From assembly GCF_901764975.1 (NCBI RefSeq), contig NZ_CABFKH010000002.1, forward strand, positions 124,001-188,000: DNA of 64,000 nt, given 5' to 3'. Positions 52,897 to 62,953 of this stretch are shown here, one piece after another; position 1 is the first letter of the stretch; every line of letters starts with the position of its first letter. The position numbers and the translations under genes are program-made. Below the pieces are notes generated by a model. That model was given only the letters and a program-made list of their open reading frames with translations, was not told where the DNA came from and ran no database searches. The DNA comes from Actinobacillus indolicus (lineage in GTDB: Bacteria; Pseudomonadota; Gammaproteobacteria; Enterobacterales; Pasteurellaceae).

Positions 52897-53658
52897 ATGA
52901 AAATTGTATCTGATTTTAAAGCAAATGGAAGAACAGCCTGCACAATTCACTGCCAAAATTGTAGTATCAGTCAATTGTGTCTACCTTTTACACTTAATGA
53001 TCATGAATTGACCCAGTTAGATAATATTATTGAGCGTAAAAAGCCTGTCCAAAAATCGCAAATTATTTTCCAATCAGGTGATGAACTTCGTTCTATCTAT
53101 GCAATTCGTTCAGGCACAATTAAAAGCTACACCATCAGTGAAAATGGCGAAGAGCAAATTACCGCTTTTCATTTACCTGGTGACTTAGTTGGCTTTGATG
53201 CAATCATGGATATGAAACACGTCGGTTTTGCGCAAGCGTTGGAAACATCAATGATCTGTGAAATTCCCTTTGATATTTTAGATGACTTAGCTGGCAAGAT
53301 GCCTAAAATTCGCCATCAAATTATGCGATTAATGAGTAATGAAATTAAAAGCGATCAAGAAATGATCTTATTACTCTCCAAAATGAGTGCAGAAGAAAAA
53401 CTTGCTGCCTTTATTTATAATTTATCTCAACGCTATGCAGCTCGTGGATTTTCTGCTCGTGAATTCCGTCTGACCATGACCCGTGGTGATATTGGAAACT
53501 ATCTTGGTTTAACTATTGAAACCATTAGCCGTTTACTTGGTCGCTTTCAAAAAAGCGGTATGATTAGCGTACAAGGCAAATATATCACGATTAATCGTAT
53601 GGATGAGCTAAGCGAAATGGCAGGTGTCACCAAGCCGAAAATGTCTTGTTGTGCTTAA
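52897..53658 (+). CDS. fnr: Anaerobic regulator FNR
   Basis: FNR is the oxygen-sensing CRP-family regulator. I start at the ATG at 52897, giving 253 residues. The N-terminal Cys set (Cys 15, 19, 22 and 28 in [15 protein letters not shown]) and a further Cys near residue 121 ([11 protein letters not shown]) match the ligands of the 4Fe-4S cluster. The cyclic-nucleotide-like barrel and the C-terminal HTH ([23 protein letters not shown]) follow; the recognition helix with Glu and Ser-Arg is the FNR type. Confidence 0.95.
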   Translation: MKIVSDFKANGRTACTIHCQNCSISQLCLPFTLNDHELTQLDNIIERKKPVQKSQIIFQSGDELRSIYAIRSGTIKSYTISENGEEQITAFHLPGDLVGFDAIMDMKHVGFAQALETSMICEIPFDILDDLAGKMPKIRHQIMRLMSNEIKSDQEMILLLSKMSAEEKLAAFIYNLSQRYAARGFSAREFRLTMTRGDIGNYLGLTIETISRLLGRFQKSGMISVQGKYITINRMDELSEMAGVTKPKMSCCA

Positions 53659-53782
53659 AATATCTGCTATACATACAATTAGCTATTGCGAGTAATATAA
53701 ACTTACGGTAATCTAAAACTCGCTCACAAAGTGAGTGGCTTTTAATATACATGCTATCTAGAATATAGTGTATAGTATTTAA

Positions 53783-53957
53783 AAAGAGAGGAGCAATGCT
53801 CAGGTAGCTTATTTTAGGGAACTAGCCCGCTTGAGAATAAGTAATGGGAGTGATTGCCGAGGTGTGAATTCACTAGACTGGAATGATCATCGGCTGAATA
53901 GGTTGAATCTTATCAGCTGTCGTTTAAAACTCGGTTAGTTTTAAATGGAGTGCTCTT
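53783..53957 (+). ncRNA. Lysine riboswitch upstream of lysC
   Basis: The leader matches the lysine (L-box) aptamer: GAGGAGC near the 5' end, GGGAGTGATTGCCGAGGTG at 53846-53864, TCATCGGCTGAATAGG at 53887-53902, and the closing TGGAGTGCTCTT at 53946-53957, in the same order as E. coli lysC. The helix closing the aptamer pairs AAGAG (53783-53787) with CTCTT (53953-53957). No clear rho-independent terminator is seen before lysC, so control may act on translation or by Rho. A -10-like TATAGT lies at 53771-53776. Confidence 0.88.
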
Positions 53958-54059
53958 AAATTTGTTTTTAACAAACCAAAAGTAACTCATTTCAATTTCC
54001 TATCTCTTATTCCACCCTATTTGTAAACACACATTTATCTTACATAGGAAATTTTTAAT

Positions 54060-55415
54060 ATGTCTCATCTTTCTGTTGCTAAATTCGGTGGAACAAGTGT
54101 CGCCAATTTTGAAGCGATGTCAGCCTGTGCCAATATTGTTACAGCCGATCCTAATACACGCGTTGTCGTTCTTTCTGCATCTGCAGGAGTAACTAATTTT
54201 TTAGTCGAATTAGCCAATGGCTGTGAAACAGCACGCCGTGAAGAAATTCTATCGGCAGTTCGCACAATTCAATACAATATCATCGAAAAATTACAGCATC
54301 CTGAGGCAGTTTCTAGTGATGTTGACTCACTTCTTGCGCACGTTACTGCCTTAGCAGAATCAGCAAGTTTAGCAACCTCAGCTGCTCTCACAGACGAATT
54401 AATTTGCCATGGCGAAATGATGTCGACAAAAATCTTTACCCAACTCTTAAAAGAAAGAAATTTTCCAGCGGTTTGGGTTGATGTACGCGACATTGTGGCG
54501 ACAAATAGTCATTATGGTAAAGCCGCACCAAATGATGCAAAAACTCAAGCACAATCTGATGCCATCATTAAACCTTTAATTACAGAAGGGAAAGTCGTTA
54601 TTACTCAAGGTTTTATCGGGAGAGACGATGAAGGAAAAACAACAACACTAGGGCGTGGTGGTAGCGACTATTCAGCGGCATTACTTGCAGAAGTCTTAAA
54701 TGCGAATGATGTACTGATTTGGACGGATGTCCCTGGTATTTATACTACTGACCCTCGTGTCGTTCCGGCGGCACAACGCATTGATACTATGAGTTTTAAC
54801 GAAGCAGCAGAAATGGCAACCTTCGGGGCTAAAGTGTTACATCCAGCAACATTATTACCAGCAGTACGTAGCAACATTCCAGTCTATGTTGGCTCAAGTA
54901 AAGCACCAGAGCAAGGCGGAACATGGGTAACTTTAGATCCACAACCTCGCCCAACTTTCCGTGCATTAGCATTACGCCGTAATCAGATTCTATTGACTCT
55001 ATCTAGCTTAAGTATGCTACACGCTCAAGGCTTCTTAGCGAATGTATTCAGTATTTTGGCAAAACATAAAATTTCCGTGGATGTTATCACTACATCAGAG
55101 GTCAGTGTTGCAATCACCTTAGATAAAACAGGCTCTGCATCATCTGGTGCTGATATGCTTTCAGAAGCATTATTGGAAGAATTACGCGAATATTGTAATG
55201 TAAAAGTAGAAACAGACTTGGCTTTAGTTGCCATTATCGGTAATAACTTAGACTCACAAGCGGGTATTGCGAAACAATTATTTACTACTTTTGCCCCTTA
55301 CAATGTACGCTTAATTAGCTACGGAGCAAGTAAAAATAACGTTTGTACCCTTGTTCAAAATAGCGAAGCTGATGATGTCATTCGTGCATTACATGCCGCA
55401 TTATTTGAAAAATAA
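54060..55415 (+). CDS. lysC: Lysine-sensitive aspartokinase III
   Basis: LysC phosphorylates aspartate, the first step toward lysine and diaminopimelate. The 451-residue protein has the kinase start VAKFGGTSVANFEAM, the TLGRGGSDYSAALLAEVL block, and two ACT domains at the C-terminus (LSSLSMLHAQGFLANVFSIL; ALVAIIGNNLDSQAGIA), the monofunctional lysine-inhibited form. The upstream lysine riboswitch adds control of expression by the end product. Confidence 0.96.
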   Translation: MSHLSVAKFGGTSVANFEAMSACANIVTADPNTRVVVLSASAGVTNFLVELANGCETARREEILSAVRTIQYNIIEKLQHPEAVSSDVDSLLAHVTALAESASLATSAALTDELICHGEMMSTKIFTQLLKERNFPAVWVDVRDIVATNSHYGKAAPNDAKTQAQSDAIIKPLITEGKVVITQGFIGRDDEGKTTTLGRGGSDYSAALLAEVLNANDVLIWTDVPGIYTTDPRVVPAAQRIDTMSFNEAAEMATFGAKVLHPATLLPAVRSNIPVYVGSSKAPEQGGTWVTLDPQPRPTFRALALRRNQILLTLSSLSMLHAQGFLANVFSILAKHKISVDVITTSEVSVAITLDKTGSASSGADMLSEALLEELREYCNVKVETDLALVAIIGNNLDSQAGIAKQLFTTFAPYNVRLISYGASKNNVCTLVQNSEADDVIRALHAALFEK

Positions 55416-55508
55416 TGATACTCTGATAGTTTAGTAGACGAAATAAAAGAGTTTCTAAGCATAATTCAATATATTTATTAGTAACTCTTTTATCTATTTA
55501 ATTGAATT

Positions 55509-55554
55509 ACAAGCGGATAGTTTTGCAAAAAATTTTACAAATCTACCCGCTTGT
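55509..55554. terminator. Uptake-signal dyad terminator lysC / afuC
   Basis: ACAAGCGGATAG (55509-55520) pairs with CTACCCGCTTGT (55543-55554, one mismatch) around an AT-rich 22-nt spacer, between convergent genes. It is a variant of the family uptake signal arranged as an inverted pair. Confidence 0.75.
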
Positions 55555-55558
55555 ATGT

Positions 55559-56608
55559 TTATGGATTAAGTAAGAACACGCCTTTATTTTTAATTTCTAC
55601 ATAGCAATTTTGCTGAGTTTCATCGTAATCTTCAGGGTTGAGATTAATCATCAGCTCTTTGCCTTGCCACAGTACGATCACTTCCCAATGATTTCCCATG
55701 TAAATTGCGTGTTTAATTTCACAATGCTGGGCTTCTGTTCCTTCCGTCAACAGACGAATCCCTTCAGGGCGAATACCGACCAAACAGTCGCCATTCGGCA
55801 CATTGAAACGTTCTGCATTTTCAAGGGTGAAGGTAAAATCGCCAATATGAATGGTGTCGCCATTTCGTTTGCCTGAAAGAATGGTTGATTCACCCATAAA
55901 GTTAGCAAGGAACAGTGAATTTGGCTGTAAATAGAGATTTTTCGCTGTATCTTGCTGGCGAATCACGCCTTTATCCATCACAATTACCTGATCAGACACC
56001 GCAAAAGCTTCACTTTGATCGTGGGTAACATACAGTGATGTGATATTCAAACGTTGCTGTAATTCACGGATTTTCTCACGCATAGAACGGCGTAGGTTCG
56101 CATCTAAGTTACTCAACGGCTCATCAAATAGCAAGACTTTTGGCTTGAGAATTAAGGCACGAGCAAGGGCAACACGTTGTTGTTGACCGCCTGAAATCTG
56201 ATCGACATAACGATCTTCAAATCCTGCTAAATCAACTAATTCTAACGCTTCTTTAATGCGCTGCTCACGTTCCGCTTTTGGTACGCCTTGCATTTTTAAG
56301 CCGTAGCCTACGTTGTCGCCAATCGACATATGTGGGAACAAAGCATAGGACTGGAATACGATACAAATGTCACGTTGCTGAATAGAGTTATGAGTAACGT
56401 CTTCGCCATCAATAAAAATTTGCCCTGATGTTGGATTTTCTAAGCCAGCTACTAAACGTAACACCGTAGTTTTACCGCAACCTGATGGACCGAGTAAAGT
56501 CACCATCGTTCCTTTTTTGATAGACAGGTTAAGATTATCAATCACCGTCGCTTTCCCAAAGGACTTAGTGACATTTTTCAATACTAAGAAATCATTTTGT
56601 TGTTCCAT
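55559..56608 (-). CDS. afuC: ABC transporter ATPase AfuC/FbpC-like
   Basis: A 349-residue ATPase of the ferric-iron/sugar-phosphate group: Walker [10 protein letters not shown], signature [15 protein letters not shown], Walker [12 protein letters not shown]-loop THDQ, and a C-terminal TOBE-like domain (residues 240-349). In A. pleuropneumoniae AfuABC was first taken for an iron importer and later shown to take up hexose phosphates. afuC follows afuB after 10 bp. The binding protein afuA is missing from this locus. Confidence 0.88.
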   Translation of the reverse strand: MEQQNDFLVLKNVTKSFGKATVIDNLNLSIKKGTMVTLLGPSGCGKTTVLRLVAGLENPTSGQIFIDGEDVTHNSIQQRDICIVFQSYALFPHMSIGDNVGYGLKMQGVPKAEREQRIKEALELVDLAGFEDRYVDQISGGQQQRVALARALILKPKVLLFDEPLSNLDANLRRSMREKIRELQQRLNITSLYVTHDQSEAFAVSDQVIVMDKGVIRQQDTAKNLYLQPNSLFLANFMGESTILSGKRNGDTIHIGDFTFTLENAERFNVPNGDCLVGIRPEGIRLLTEGTEAQHCEIKHAIYMGNHWEVIVLWQGKELMINLNPEDYDETQQNCYVEIKNKGVFLLNP

Positions 56609-56618
56609 TTTGCTCTCC

Positions 56619-58658
56619 TTAATTCATTTTTTTCGCTTTTGAACGGGCAATGCGAGTATCGCCAACGATCCAGTCAAAGATAAAGATAATTGCCATCATC
56701 ACAACAATCAAAATTGAGCCGTAGGCAATGGCGATACCATATTCACCATCTTCTACACGGTTTAAGATATAAGATGTCGCAACACGGGTATCGGCGGTAA
56801 CAAGGAAGACAATCGCACTCACCGTTGTCATCGCTCGTACAAAGCTGGTAACGAGTGCAGATAATAATGCGGGTTTTAATAATGGTAAAACAATAAAGAA
56901 GATCGTTTTAAATGAACCTGCTTTCAGTGAAAGTGACGCTTCATCTAGCGATTTATCGAGTTGTCCTAACCCTGCGATCGCCGCACGCATCCCGACTGGC
57001 ATATTCCGCATAACCATTGAGAGAATGATGATAATCCCCGTCCCTGTCAGGTAAATTGGTGCATTATTGAAGGCTAAGATATAAGAAACCCCTGCGACTG
57101 TGCCCGGTACGGCAAAGCAAAGTAAGGTTAAGAATTCGAGCGTTTTCTTCCCTTTGAAATTACGACGAACTGTGACATAAGCAATCAATAGACCAAATAA
57201 AGCCGTAATTGGCGCTGCGCTTGCGGCAAAGATTACCGTTTGAATTAATGAAGGCCATGCACCATCACTAAAGCCTTGTCCAAATAGGCTGATGTAGTTA
57301 TTGAGTGTTAAGGTGTAATCCACGCCCCAGTTCACCGTAAAGCTACCGTAGAAAATACTGCCGTAAAGCACAAAGTTAAAGGCAACCCAGAAGCCTAATG
57401 TGCAAATAATTAACCATTTCATACCGCTTGGTAAGTCTTGCACATCGCCACGGTATGATTTACCTGAAACGGTGACATAAGAGCGGTTACCAATCCAAAG
57501 ATATTGAATAACAAAGATGGCTAAAGAGAAGACAAGTAGAATCGTACCAAGTGTACTTGCAGAAGCATAATCTAACTGTGAACCTGCAATGTAGAAGTAG
57601 ATTTGCGTTGCAATCACGTCAAAGCTACCGCCTAACACTAACGGCGTACTGAAATCTGCTAAAGATTGAATTGCCACCACTAAGAAAGCATTTGCCAATG
57701 CTGGTTTGAGTAATGGGAAGATAATATAGAAGAAGGCTTGATAGCGGTTAGAGCGCAAGGTATAAGCCGCTTCTTCCACAGAAGGATGAATAGATTTTAA
57801 TGCGCCTTCTAAAATCATAAATGCCATTGGCGTTAGTGCCAATGTATGTGCGATAACAATCCCTGTGAAACCATAAAGCCAGTTGCTACTAAAACCAAGG
57901 TATTCCACTAAAAATGCCGTGACATATCCTGAACGACCAAGCATCAAAGTAACCCCTAAACCGACCACAAAAGGCGGGGTGACAATCGGTAAAATAGAGA
58001 AAATCTTGCCGATAAATGCCGTGCGTTTGGCGATACGTGTGGTGTATAACGCAAAAGCCAAGCCAAAGAGCGTAGATAAAATACCTACCGTTCCTGCAAC
58101 GCTTAAGGAGTTAGTAATCACACGAACAATATACGGCTGTTGTAAAATCGTGAACACTTGGCTTGGCACAAACTCGCTACCGTCATAGAACATCGAGATA
58201 AAAATCGCAATGGTTGGATAAACGATAAAGAAGAAAATCAACAAGATAATGCTGATTAATGAAGCGATAATAAAGCGATCACCTTGCATGACTTTCAGAT
58301 TTGCCAATGCATTGGTTGCTAAGGCAACCAACGCGACAATTAAGCACATCACCGAATAACCAAGGCTAATTTTTCCAATAATTGCCGAGACAAAGACAAA
58401 GAGAAAAATCGCAACTACGCCGACCAACTCCAAGATCGAGCGAGATCGAGTATTCTCTTTGTTTGGGATTAAATAGATAAGTAACGGAAAAAACCACGCC
58501 CAGCTTAGATTGGTACTCGACCAACCCATCGCTTGCCAGATTTCATCGGATGTGGATTCAAACAATCCATAATCGAGCGCTTTAGAAGGAAGCATCAAGA
58601 ATCCCAATAAAGCAAAAAGCACCCAAAAGAGAGGGCGCGTGAAAAATGATACAGACAT
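56619..58658 (-). CDS. afuB: ABC transporter permease AfuB/FbpB-like (fused)
   Basis: A 679-residue permease made of two fused permease domains, about 12 helices in total. Two EAA loops are visible: [28 protein letters not shown] and [28 protein letters not shown]. This fused form is typical of AfuB/FbpB. It precedes afuC. No solute-binding gene lies upstream: the next gene, on the same strand, is an unrelated sulfatase that ends with its own terminator. Confidence 0.9.
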   Translation of the reverse strand: MSVSFFTRPLFWVLFALLGFLMLPSKALDYGLFESTSDEIWQAMGWSSTNLSWAWFFPLLIYLIPNKENTRSRSILELVGVVAIFLFVFVSAIIGKISLGYSVMCLIVALVALATNALANLKVMQGDRFIIASLISIILLIFFFIVYPTIAIFISMFYDGSEFVPSQVFTILQQPYIVRVITNSLSVAGTVGILSTLFGLAFALYTTRIAKRTAFIGKIFSILPIVTPPFVVGLGVTLMLGRSGYVTAFLVEYLGFSSNWLYGFTGIVIAHTLALTPMAFMILEGALKSIHPSVEEAAYTLRSNRYQAFFYIIFPLLKPALANAFLVVAIQSLADFSTPLVLGGSFDVIATQIYFYIAGSQLDYASASTLGTILLVFSLAIFVIQYLWIGNRSYVTVSGKSYRGDVQDLPSGMKWLIICTLGFWVAFNFVLYGSIFYGSFTVNWGVDYTLTLNNYISLFGQGFSDGAWPSLIQTVIFAASAAPITALFGLLIAYVTVRRNFKGKKTLEFLTLLCFAVPGTVAGVSYILAFNNAPIYLTGTGIIIILSMVMRNMPVGMRAAIAGLGQLDKSLDEASLSLKAGSFKTIFFIVLPLLKPALLSALVTSFVRAMTTVSAIVFLVTADTRVATSYILNRVEDGEYGIAIAYGSILIVVMMAIIFIFDWIVGDTRIARSKAKKMN

Positions 58659-58847
58659 ACTACCTCACAAAATTCATTTTTGTTTAGAGAACGGTTGTAC
58701 TATAAAAACCTCTGTCAAGGTCGTCAAACGATTATGTTGAAAGATGTGATCTAGTTGGCAAAGTATTGGGAATAATCAAGTAATTAAATCAGATTTTGAG
58801 CAATCCATGCTTGAATTTAAAACATAGATAAAATACCACCAAGAAAA

Positions 58848-58874
58848 AAGGCATAGAACTTTATTCTATGCCTT
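58848..58874 (-). terminator. Terminator after the LTA-synthase-like gene
   Basis: AAGGCATAGAA (58848-58858) pairs with TTCTATGCCTT (58864-58874) around a 5-nt loop; reading leftward TTTTTTC follows. It isolates the sulfatase gene from afuBC downstream. Confidence 0.9.
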
Positions 58875-58885
58875 GTAATTATTTC

Positions 58886-60823
58886 CTACTCTGCTTTAGG
58901 TAATTTATATAACTGATTTTTATATAAATAACTGCCTAATAACGCATGAGCTAATGCTTCTTTCTTCATAGCTTCCGGCTGCTCTTTCGGATTCAGCTTT
59001 TCCTTTGCTTTATCATATTCGTAGCCTTGTGGCTCTAAATTTGGTTTTAGAATAATGACATCAGTACCTTTCATCATCGCTTGTGTTTGATCGTACTGCA
59101 TAAACGCACGATTTGGGTTAACGTCTTGAGTCAAATCATAACCGATCATCGGATATTCACCACTAATTCCCGCCACAGAAAGCAAGGTTGTTGGCATATC
59201 AATTTGGCTCACTAAACGATTATCCCTGCGTGGTTCAATATTCTCTCCAAGAATTAGCGCTGGAATATGGAAGTTTTTGATAGGCACTAAGCTATCTCCA
59301 GCCACACGTGAATCGTGGTCGGCAATGACAAGGAAAATGGTATCTTTCCAGTAGTTTGACTCTTTGGCTAACTTAAAGAAATGCCCTAATGCATAATCTG
59401 CGTATTTCGCTGCATTGTTACGAGTCTGTTTATCTTTATCAAATAACTCAATTTTGCCATCTGGGAATTCAAATGGATCATGGTTACTTGAAGTAAAGAC
59501 TAAACTGAAGAAAGGCTTATCCCCTTTAGCAAGCTCTGTGAATGTTTCATTCGCTTTATCGAATAAGTCTTCATCACTCATTCCCCACGTTGAGACAAAT
59601 TTCGGATTTTTATAATCTTTTTCATCTACAATCGTTTCAAAACCGTTTCCGTAGAAATAGCTTGCCATATTATCAAAGTGTTTCTCACCGCCATAAATAA
59701 AGGATGTGCTATATCCCTGACGACGTAATAACTCCGCAATGGTAAAGAAACCATTTTGGCTTTTGGTCAATTTTACCGTTGCACGTGCTGGCGTTGGTGT
59801 AAAACCTGCGGTGACTGCTTCAATACCACGTACGGAACGTGTTCCTGTGGCATAGATATTTTCAAATAACCAACCTTCTTGAGCGAGTTTGTCAAATTCT
59901 GGTGTTAATGGCTTCCCACCTAATGTCCCGACAAACTGAGCGCCTAAGCTCTCTTCAAGTACAATCACGATATTTTTAGGTTTACCTTGATAGCTTGCAC
60001 TGTTTTTCGTTAACGTTGGGATCTCTGTGGAAATATAGTCAGAAGCGGGGCGATTACGGCTATTTTTTACAATATCCAACATCTCTTCTTCTGACATTTT
60101 GCCATATTGCTCTGAAGATTTTTCTTCATCTTTGAGCTGTTGTGCGGCATAAAGTACTGAATAACCCGAGTTAAGCACCAAAGAGTTTACTAACGGATCG
60201 CTTGAAAATGCCACCATCGCAGGATTGATACCACGATGCCCTAATGACGAACGAGCTCCCGCAAAGGCAACTGCAATGACTAATAGCGCAATCACAGGGC
60301 GAACTTTCCAGCTTGGTAAACGTAAATCCTTCACCGCCCAGCCAGCTAATTTCCAATAGACTAAAGACGCAATCACGGTCACAACCAAACTACTGATCAC
60401 AGCTACTAAATGTCCATTTGCCAACATGGTGAACACTTCTTTTGGATAAAGCAGGTACTCGATAAATAGACGATTTGGTCTGAAATCGTAAGTTTCAATA
60501 AAAGCAGGGGTCGCTACTTCCATAAAAAGAATAAACACACTGCCAACGGTGAGCCATACTCTCAATATTTTTTTCCAAAGTTGCCCTAAGCCATTATTGT
60601 GTAAAAATAACACCGTAAATAAAGCTGGCACACCGAATAAGTAGCATAAAGATACAATATCAATGCGTAAACCTTGTAAGAACAGAGAGAACCAACCATC
60701 CACAGCAGATACACGATCTGCTTGCCAAATAGATAGCCCTAAACGTGATAAGGTAAAAATAACAATATTTAATCCAACAAAGAAAAATATTGGAAAGAGA
60801 ATAGAACGAGAAGATCTCTGCAT
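58886..60823 (-). CDS. LTA synthase family sulfatase (phosphoglycerol-transferase-like)
   Basis: A 645-residue inner-membrane protein with about five N-terminal helices (residues 10-200) and a periplasmic alkaline-phosphatase-fold domain. NIVIVLEESLGAQF supplies the metal-binding Glu, TGTRSVRGIEA the catalytic Thr, and IFLVIADHDSRVAG and FHIPALIL later metal and substrate residues. Gram-negative members (OpgB-like) transfer phosphoglycerol to periplasmic glucans or LPS; the substrate here is unknown. It lies 5 bp after the MOSC gene. Confidence 0.87.
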   Translation of the reverse strand: MQRSSRSILFPIFFFVGLNIVIFTLSRLGLSIWQADRVSAVDGWFSLFLQGLRIDIVSLCYLFGVPALFTVLFLHNNGLGQLWKKILRVWLTVGSVFILFMEVATPAFIETYDFRPNRLFIEYLLYPKEVFTMLANGHLVAVISSLVVTVIASLVYWKLAGWAVKDLRLPSWKVRPVIALLVIAVAFAGARSSLGHRGINPAMVAFSSDPLVNSLVLNSGYSVLYAAQQLKDEEKSSEQYGKMSEEEMLDIVKNSRNRPASDYISTEIPTLTKNSASYQGKPKNIVIVLEESLGAQFVGTLGGKPLTPEFDKLAQEGWLFENIYATGTRSVRGIEAVTAGFTPTPARATVKLTKSQNGFFTIAELLRRQGYSTSFIYGGEKHFDNMASYFYGNGFETIVDEKDYKNPKFVSTWGMSDEDLFDKANETFTELAKGDKPFFSLVFTSSNHDPFEFPDGKIELFDKDKQTRNNAAKYADYALGHFFKLAKESNYWKDTIFLVIADHDSRVAGDSLVPIKNFHIPALILGENIEPRRDNRLVSQIDMPTTLLSVAGISGEYPMIGYDLTQDVNPNRAFMQYDQTQAMMKGTDVIILKPNLEPQGYEYDKAKEKLNPKEQPEAMKKEALAHALLGSYLYKNQLYKLPKAE

Positions 60824-60828
60824 AAACG

Positions 60829-61617
60829 TTACTCTAAAATCGTAATAAAATCACCAACTCGAATTGCACCACTACTTTTCGGCACTAAATGTATGCCAAA
60901 AATAGGTTTGCCTTTCTCATTGGTATGGTTCTGTTTTAGCGTCCGAAAGGGTTCAGCTTTCGGATCTAATTCAAGGGTTGTTGGATGACGAGTAATCAAA
61001 ATACAACGAGTACAACATTGAGCAAATTCAAACTCAACATCACCAATTTTAATTCGTCGCCACCCTTCTTCTTCAAAGGCTTGAACGCCGTCTATGACAA
61101 CATTCGCCCGAAACTGTTCCATAGCCACAGGCACGGGCGACCAAGCCTGCACCTGTGCTAAAGATTTTTCTGACACCAGCAATAAAGGATTACTATCAGC
61201 AAAGCTTAACGGATTAGGCTCAAAATTCTGTACCATACGTTCAGATGTTTTACCAATCCAACGTAACTGCACATTACGCCCAAACCGCTCACTTAACCAT
61301 TGATTTACCGCATCATGCGCCACCCATGATGGAAAATGCGTTCCCCATACTTCGCTTGTTTGTTGTTCCACAAAATCTTGATACAAGGCTACACATTGTT
61401 CACCATTATCATATTGAATCACCACGCCCGTCGGAATCGGAAAAGCTGAAAGACGGTATAGCACTTGCTCTTTACGTGCAGTAATAAAAGTGCCATCTAC
61501 TTCGGTTATCATAAATTCACGATCAAAATTCAGCCCTTGAGGTAAAACAAATGCTTGTCCAACCTGATAAGCTCGTGTTGATTTAATCGGATAAAGGTTA
61601 AGTTGTGTGACTTGCAT
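60829..61617 (-). CDS. MOSC domain protein (YcbX-like)
   Basis: A 262-residue protein with an N-terminal MOSC beta-barrel domain (VTQLNLYPIKSTRAY...LNFDREFMI) and a C-terminal MOSC domain with the cofactor-binding Cys (EFAQCCTRCILITRHP). E. coli YcbX has an added ferredoxin domain, which is absent here. MOSC proteins use molybdenum cofactor to reduce N-hydroxylated compounds, which links it to the moa genes at the left end of the window. It is upstream of the sulfatase on the same strand. Confidence 0.85.
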   Translation of the reverse strand: MQVTQLNLYPIKSTRAYQVGQAFVLPQGLNFDREFMITEVDGTFITARKEQVLYRLSAFPIPTGVVIQYDNGEQCVALYQDFVEQQTSEVWGTHFPSWVAHDAVNQWLSERFGRNVQLRWIGKTSERMVQNFEPNPLSFADSNPLLLVSEKSLAQVQAWSPVPVAMEQFRANVVIDGVQAFEEEGWRRIKIGDVEFEFAQCCTRCILITRHPTTLELDPKAEPFRTLKQNHTNEKGKPIFGIHLVPKSSGAIRVGDFITILE

Positions 61618-61717
61618 AAAGTATCTCCTATTTTGGGTGCGAACAATAACAGAAAAGCATCTACTTTTATAGAATTCTCAAGTAAAATAATAGAGATTTT
61701 TATAAAAGGAATATCCT

Positions 61718-61942
61718 ATGGCAAAGAAACCGACCCAAGATTTTGAAAGTACCCTAAAAGAGCTTGAAGAGATTGTCAGCCGACTTGAAACGGGCGACCT
61801 TCCCCTAGAAGAAGCGCTAACGGAATTTGAAACGGCAATCAAACTTGTACAACAAGGGCAAGAGCGTTTACAAAAAGCAGAACAACGCATCCAAATTTTA
61901 TTACAAAAAGACGAAAACGCGACGCTGACGGATTACGCATAA
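61718..61942 (+). CDS. xseB: Exodeoxyribonuclease VII small subunit
   Basis: XseB is the 74-residue small subunit that wraps the large subunit of exonuclease VII, which degrades single-stranded DNA. The start [34 protein letters not shown] is characteristic. The stop overlaps the ispA start by one base (TAATG), so the two are translated together. Confidence 0.95.
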   Translation: MAKKPTQDFESTLKELEEIVSRLETGDLPLEEALTEFETAIKLVQQGQERLQKAEQRIQILLQKDENATLTDYA

Positions 61943-62835
61943 TGAATTACGATCTTTCTACGGAATTAACCCAATACCAACAACGTGTTAATCAATTTCT
62001 TGAAAAGCAACTTTCGCAATATTCTGCTCACAACACACCGCTTGTTGATGCCATGTCTTATGCGGTGTTACTGGGTGGCAAACGTGTCAGACCATTTTTA
62101 ATCTATGCCACAGGCAAAATGCTCGGTGTTCCCCTAACACAACTTGACCATTCTGCTGCGGCGATGGAAGCCATTCATGCTTACTCCCTTGTGCATGATG
62201 ACTTGCCAGCGATGGATAATGACACCTTACGCCGTGGCAAACCCACTTGCCATATCGCCTTTGATGAAGCCACCGCGATTCTTGCTGGAGATGCCTTACA
62301 AAGTTTTGCCTTTGAACTCCTTGCTTTTGACCCAACATTAAACGCAGAACAAAAAGTAGCTCAAATGCAATGGCTCTCAAAATCTGCTGGTGCAAAAGGG
62401 ATGTGCTTAGGTCAAAGCCTTGATTTGCAATCTGAAAACAAAGCAATCTCACTGAATGAATTAGAACTTATTCACCGCAATAAGACAGGCGCATTGATTT
62501 TAGCGTCTGTAATGATGGGATTTAATCTTTCAAACTATGCCAATAACACCGACATTCAACAAAAATTAGTCGCATACGCGGAAGCCATCGGGTTGGCGTT
62601 CCAAGTGCAAGATGATATTTTAGATGTCATTGGCAATAGTGACATCATCGGCAAAACGGTAGGTTCAGATCAAGCATTAGATAAAAGCACCTATCCTAAA
62701 TTATTAGGCTTAGACGGTGCAAAACAGAAAGCAGAAAGTTTGTATCAAACTGCAATTGCGGCATTAGACAGTTTGCCATTTGATACTACTGCGCTCTCAG
62801 CCTTAGCAGAGTTTATTGTTAAACGAGAAAGTTAA
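61942..62835 (+). CDS. ispA: Farnesyl diphosphate synthase
   Basis: IspA condenses isopentenyl diphosphate with dimethylallyl and then geranyl diphosphate. The 297-residue protein has GGKRVRPFLIYATG, the first Asp-rich motif HDDLPAMDNDTLRRGKPT, and the second (FQVQDDILDVIGN). It overlaps xseB by one base. It is followed by an uptake-signal dyad and a second hairpin. Confidence 0.96.
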   Translation: MNYDLSTELTQYQQRVNQFLEKQLSQYSAHNTPLVDAMSYAVLLGGKRVRPFLIYATGKMLGVPLTQLDHSAAAMEAIHAYSLVHDDLPAMDNDTLRRGKPTCHIAFDEATAILAGDALQSFAFELLAFDPTLNAEQKVAQMQWLSKSAGAKGMCLGQSLDLQSENKAISLNELELIHRNKTGALILASVMMGFNLSNYANNTDIQQKLVAYAEAIGLAFQVQDDILDVIGNSDIIGKTVGSDQALDKSTYPKLLGLDGAKQKAESLYQTAIAALDSLPFDTTALSALAEFIVKRES

Positions 62836-62838
62836 TCG

Positions 62839-62896
62839 ACAAGCGGTGAGATATATCTGAAATTTTGCAAATTTCTAACACAATCTGACCGCTTGT
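62839..62896. terminator. Uptake-signal dyad after ispA
   Basis: ACAAGCGGTGAGAT (62839-62852) pairs with ATCTGACCGCTTGT (62883-62896, one mismatch). The spacer holds AT-rich words like those that follow the uptake core. It lies 3 bp after the ispA stop and is the usual inverted uptake-signal terminator. Confidence 0.78.
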
Positions 62897-62904
62897 AAAG
62901 ACAA

Positions 62905-62936
62905 AAAACCGAGTCATTTTGATCTGACTCGGTTTT
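62905..62936. terminator. Bidirectional terminator ispA / ftsH
   Basis: AAAACCGAGTCA (62905-62916) and TGACTCGGTTTT (62925-62936) form a 12-bp stem with an 8-nt loop, A-rich on the left and T-rich on the right, between the convergent genes. Confidence 0.92.
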
Positions 62937-62953
62937 CTTTTTAGATAAACAGC

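Noticed and set aside
53712-53745. CTCAC/GTGAG hairpin with short T-run as the fnr terminator
   Set aside because: The stem is only 5-6 bp with a weak T-run; too weak to call, though the position fits.
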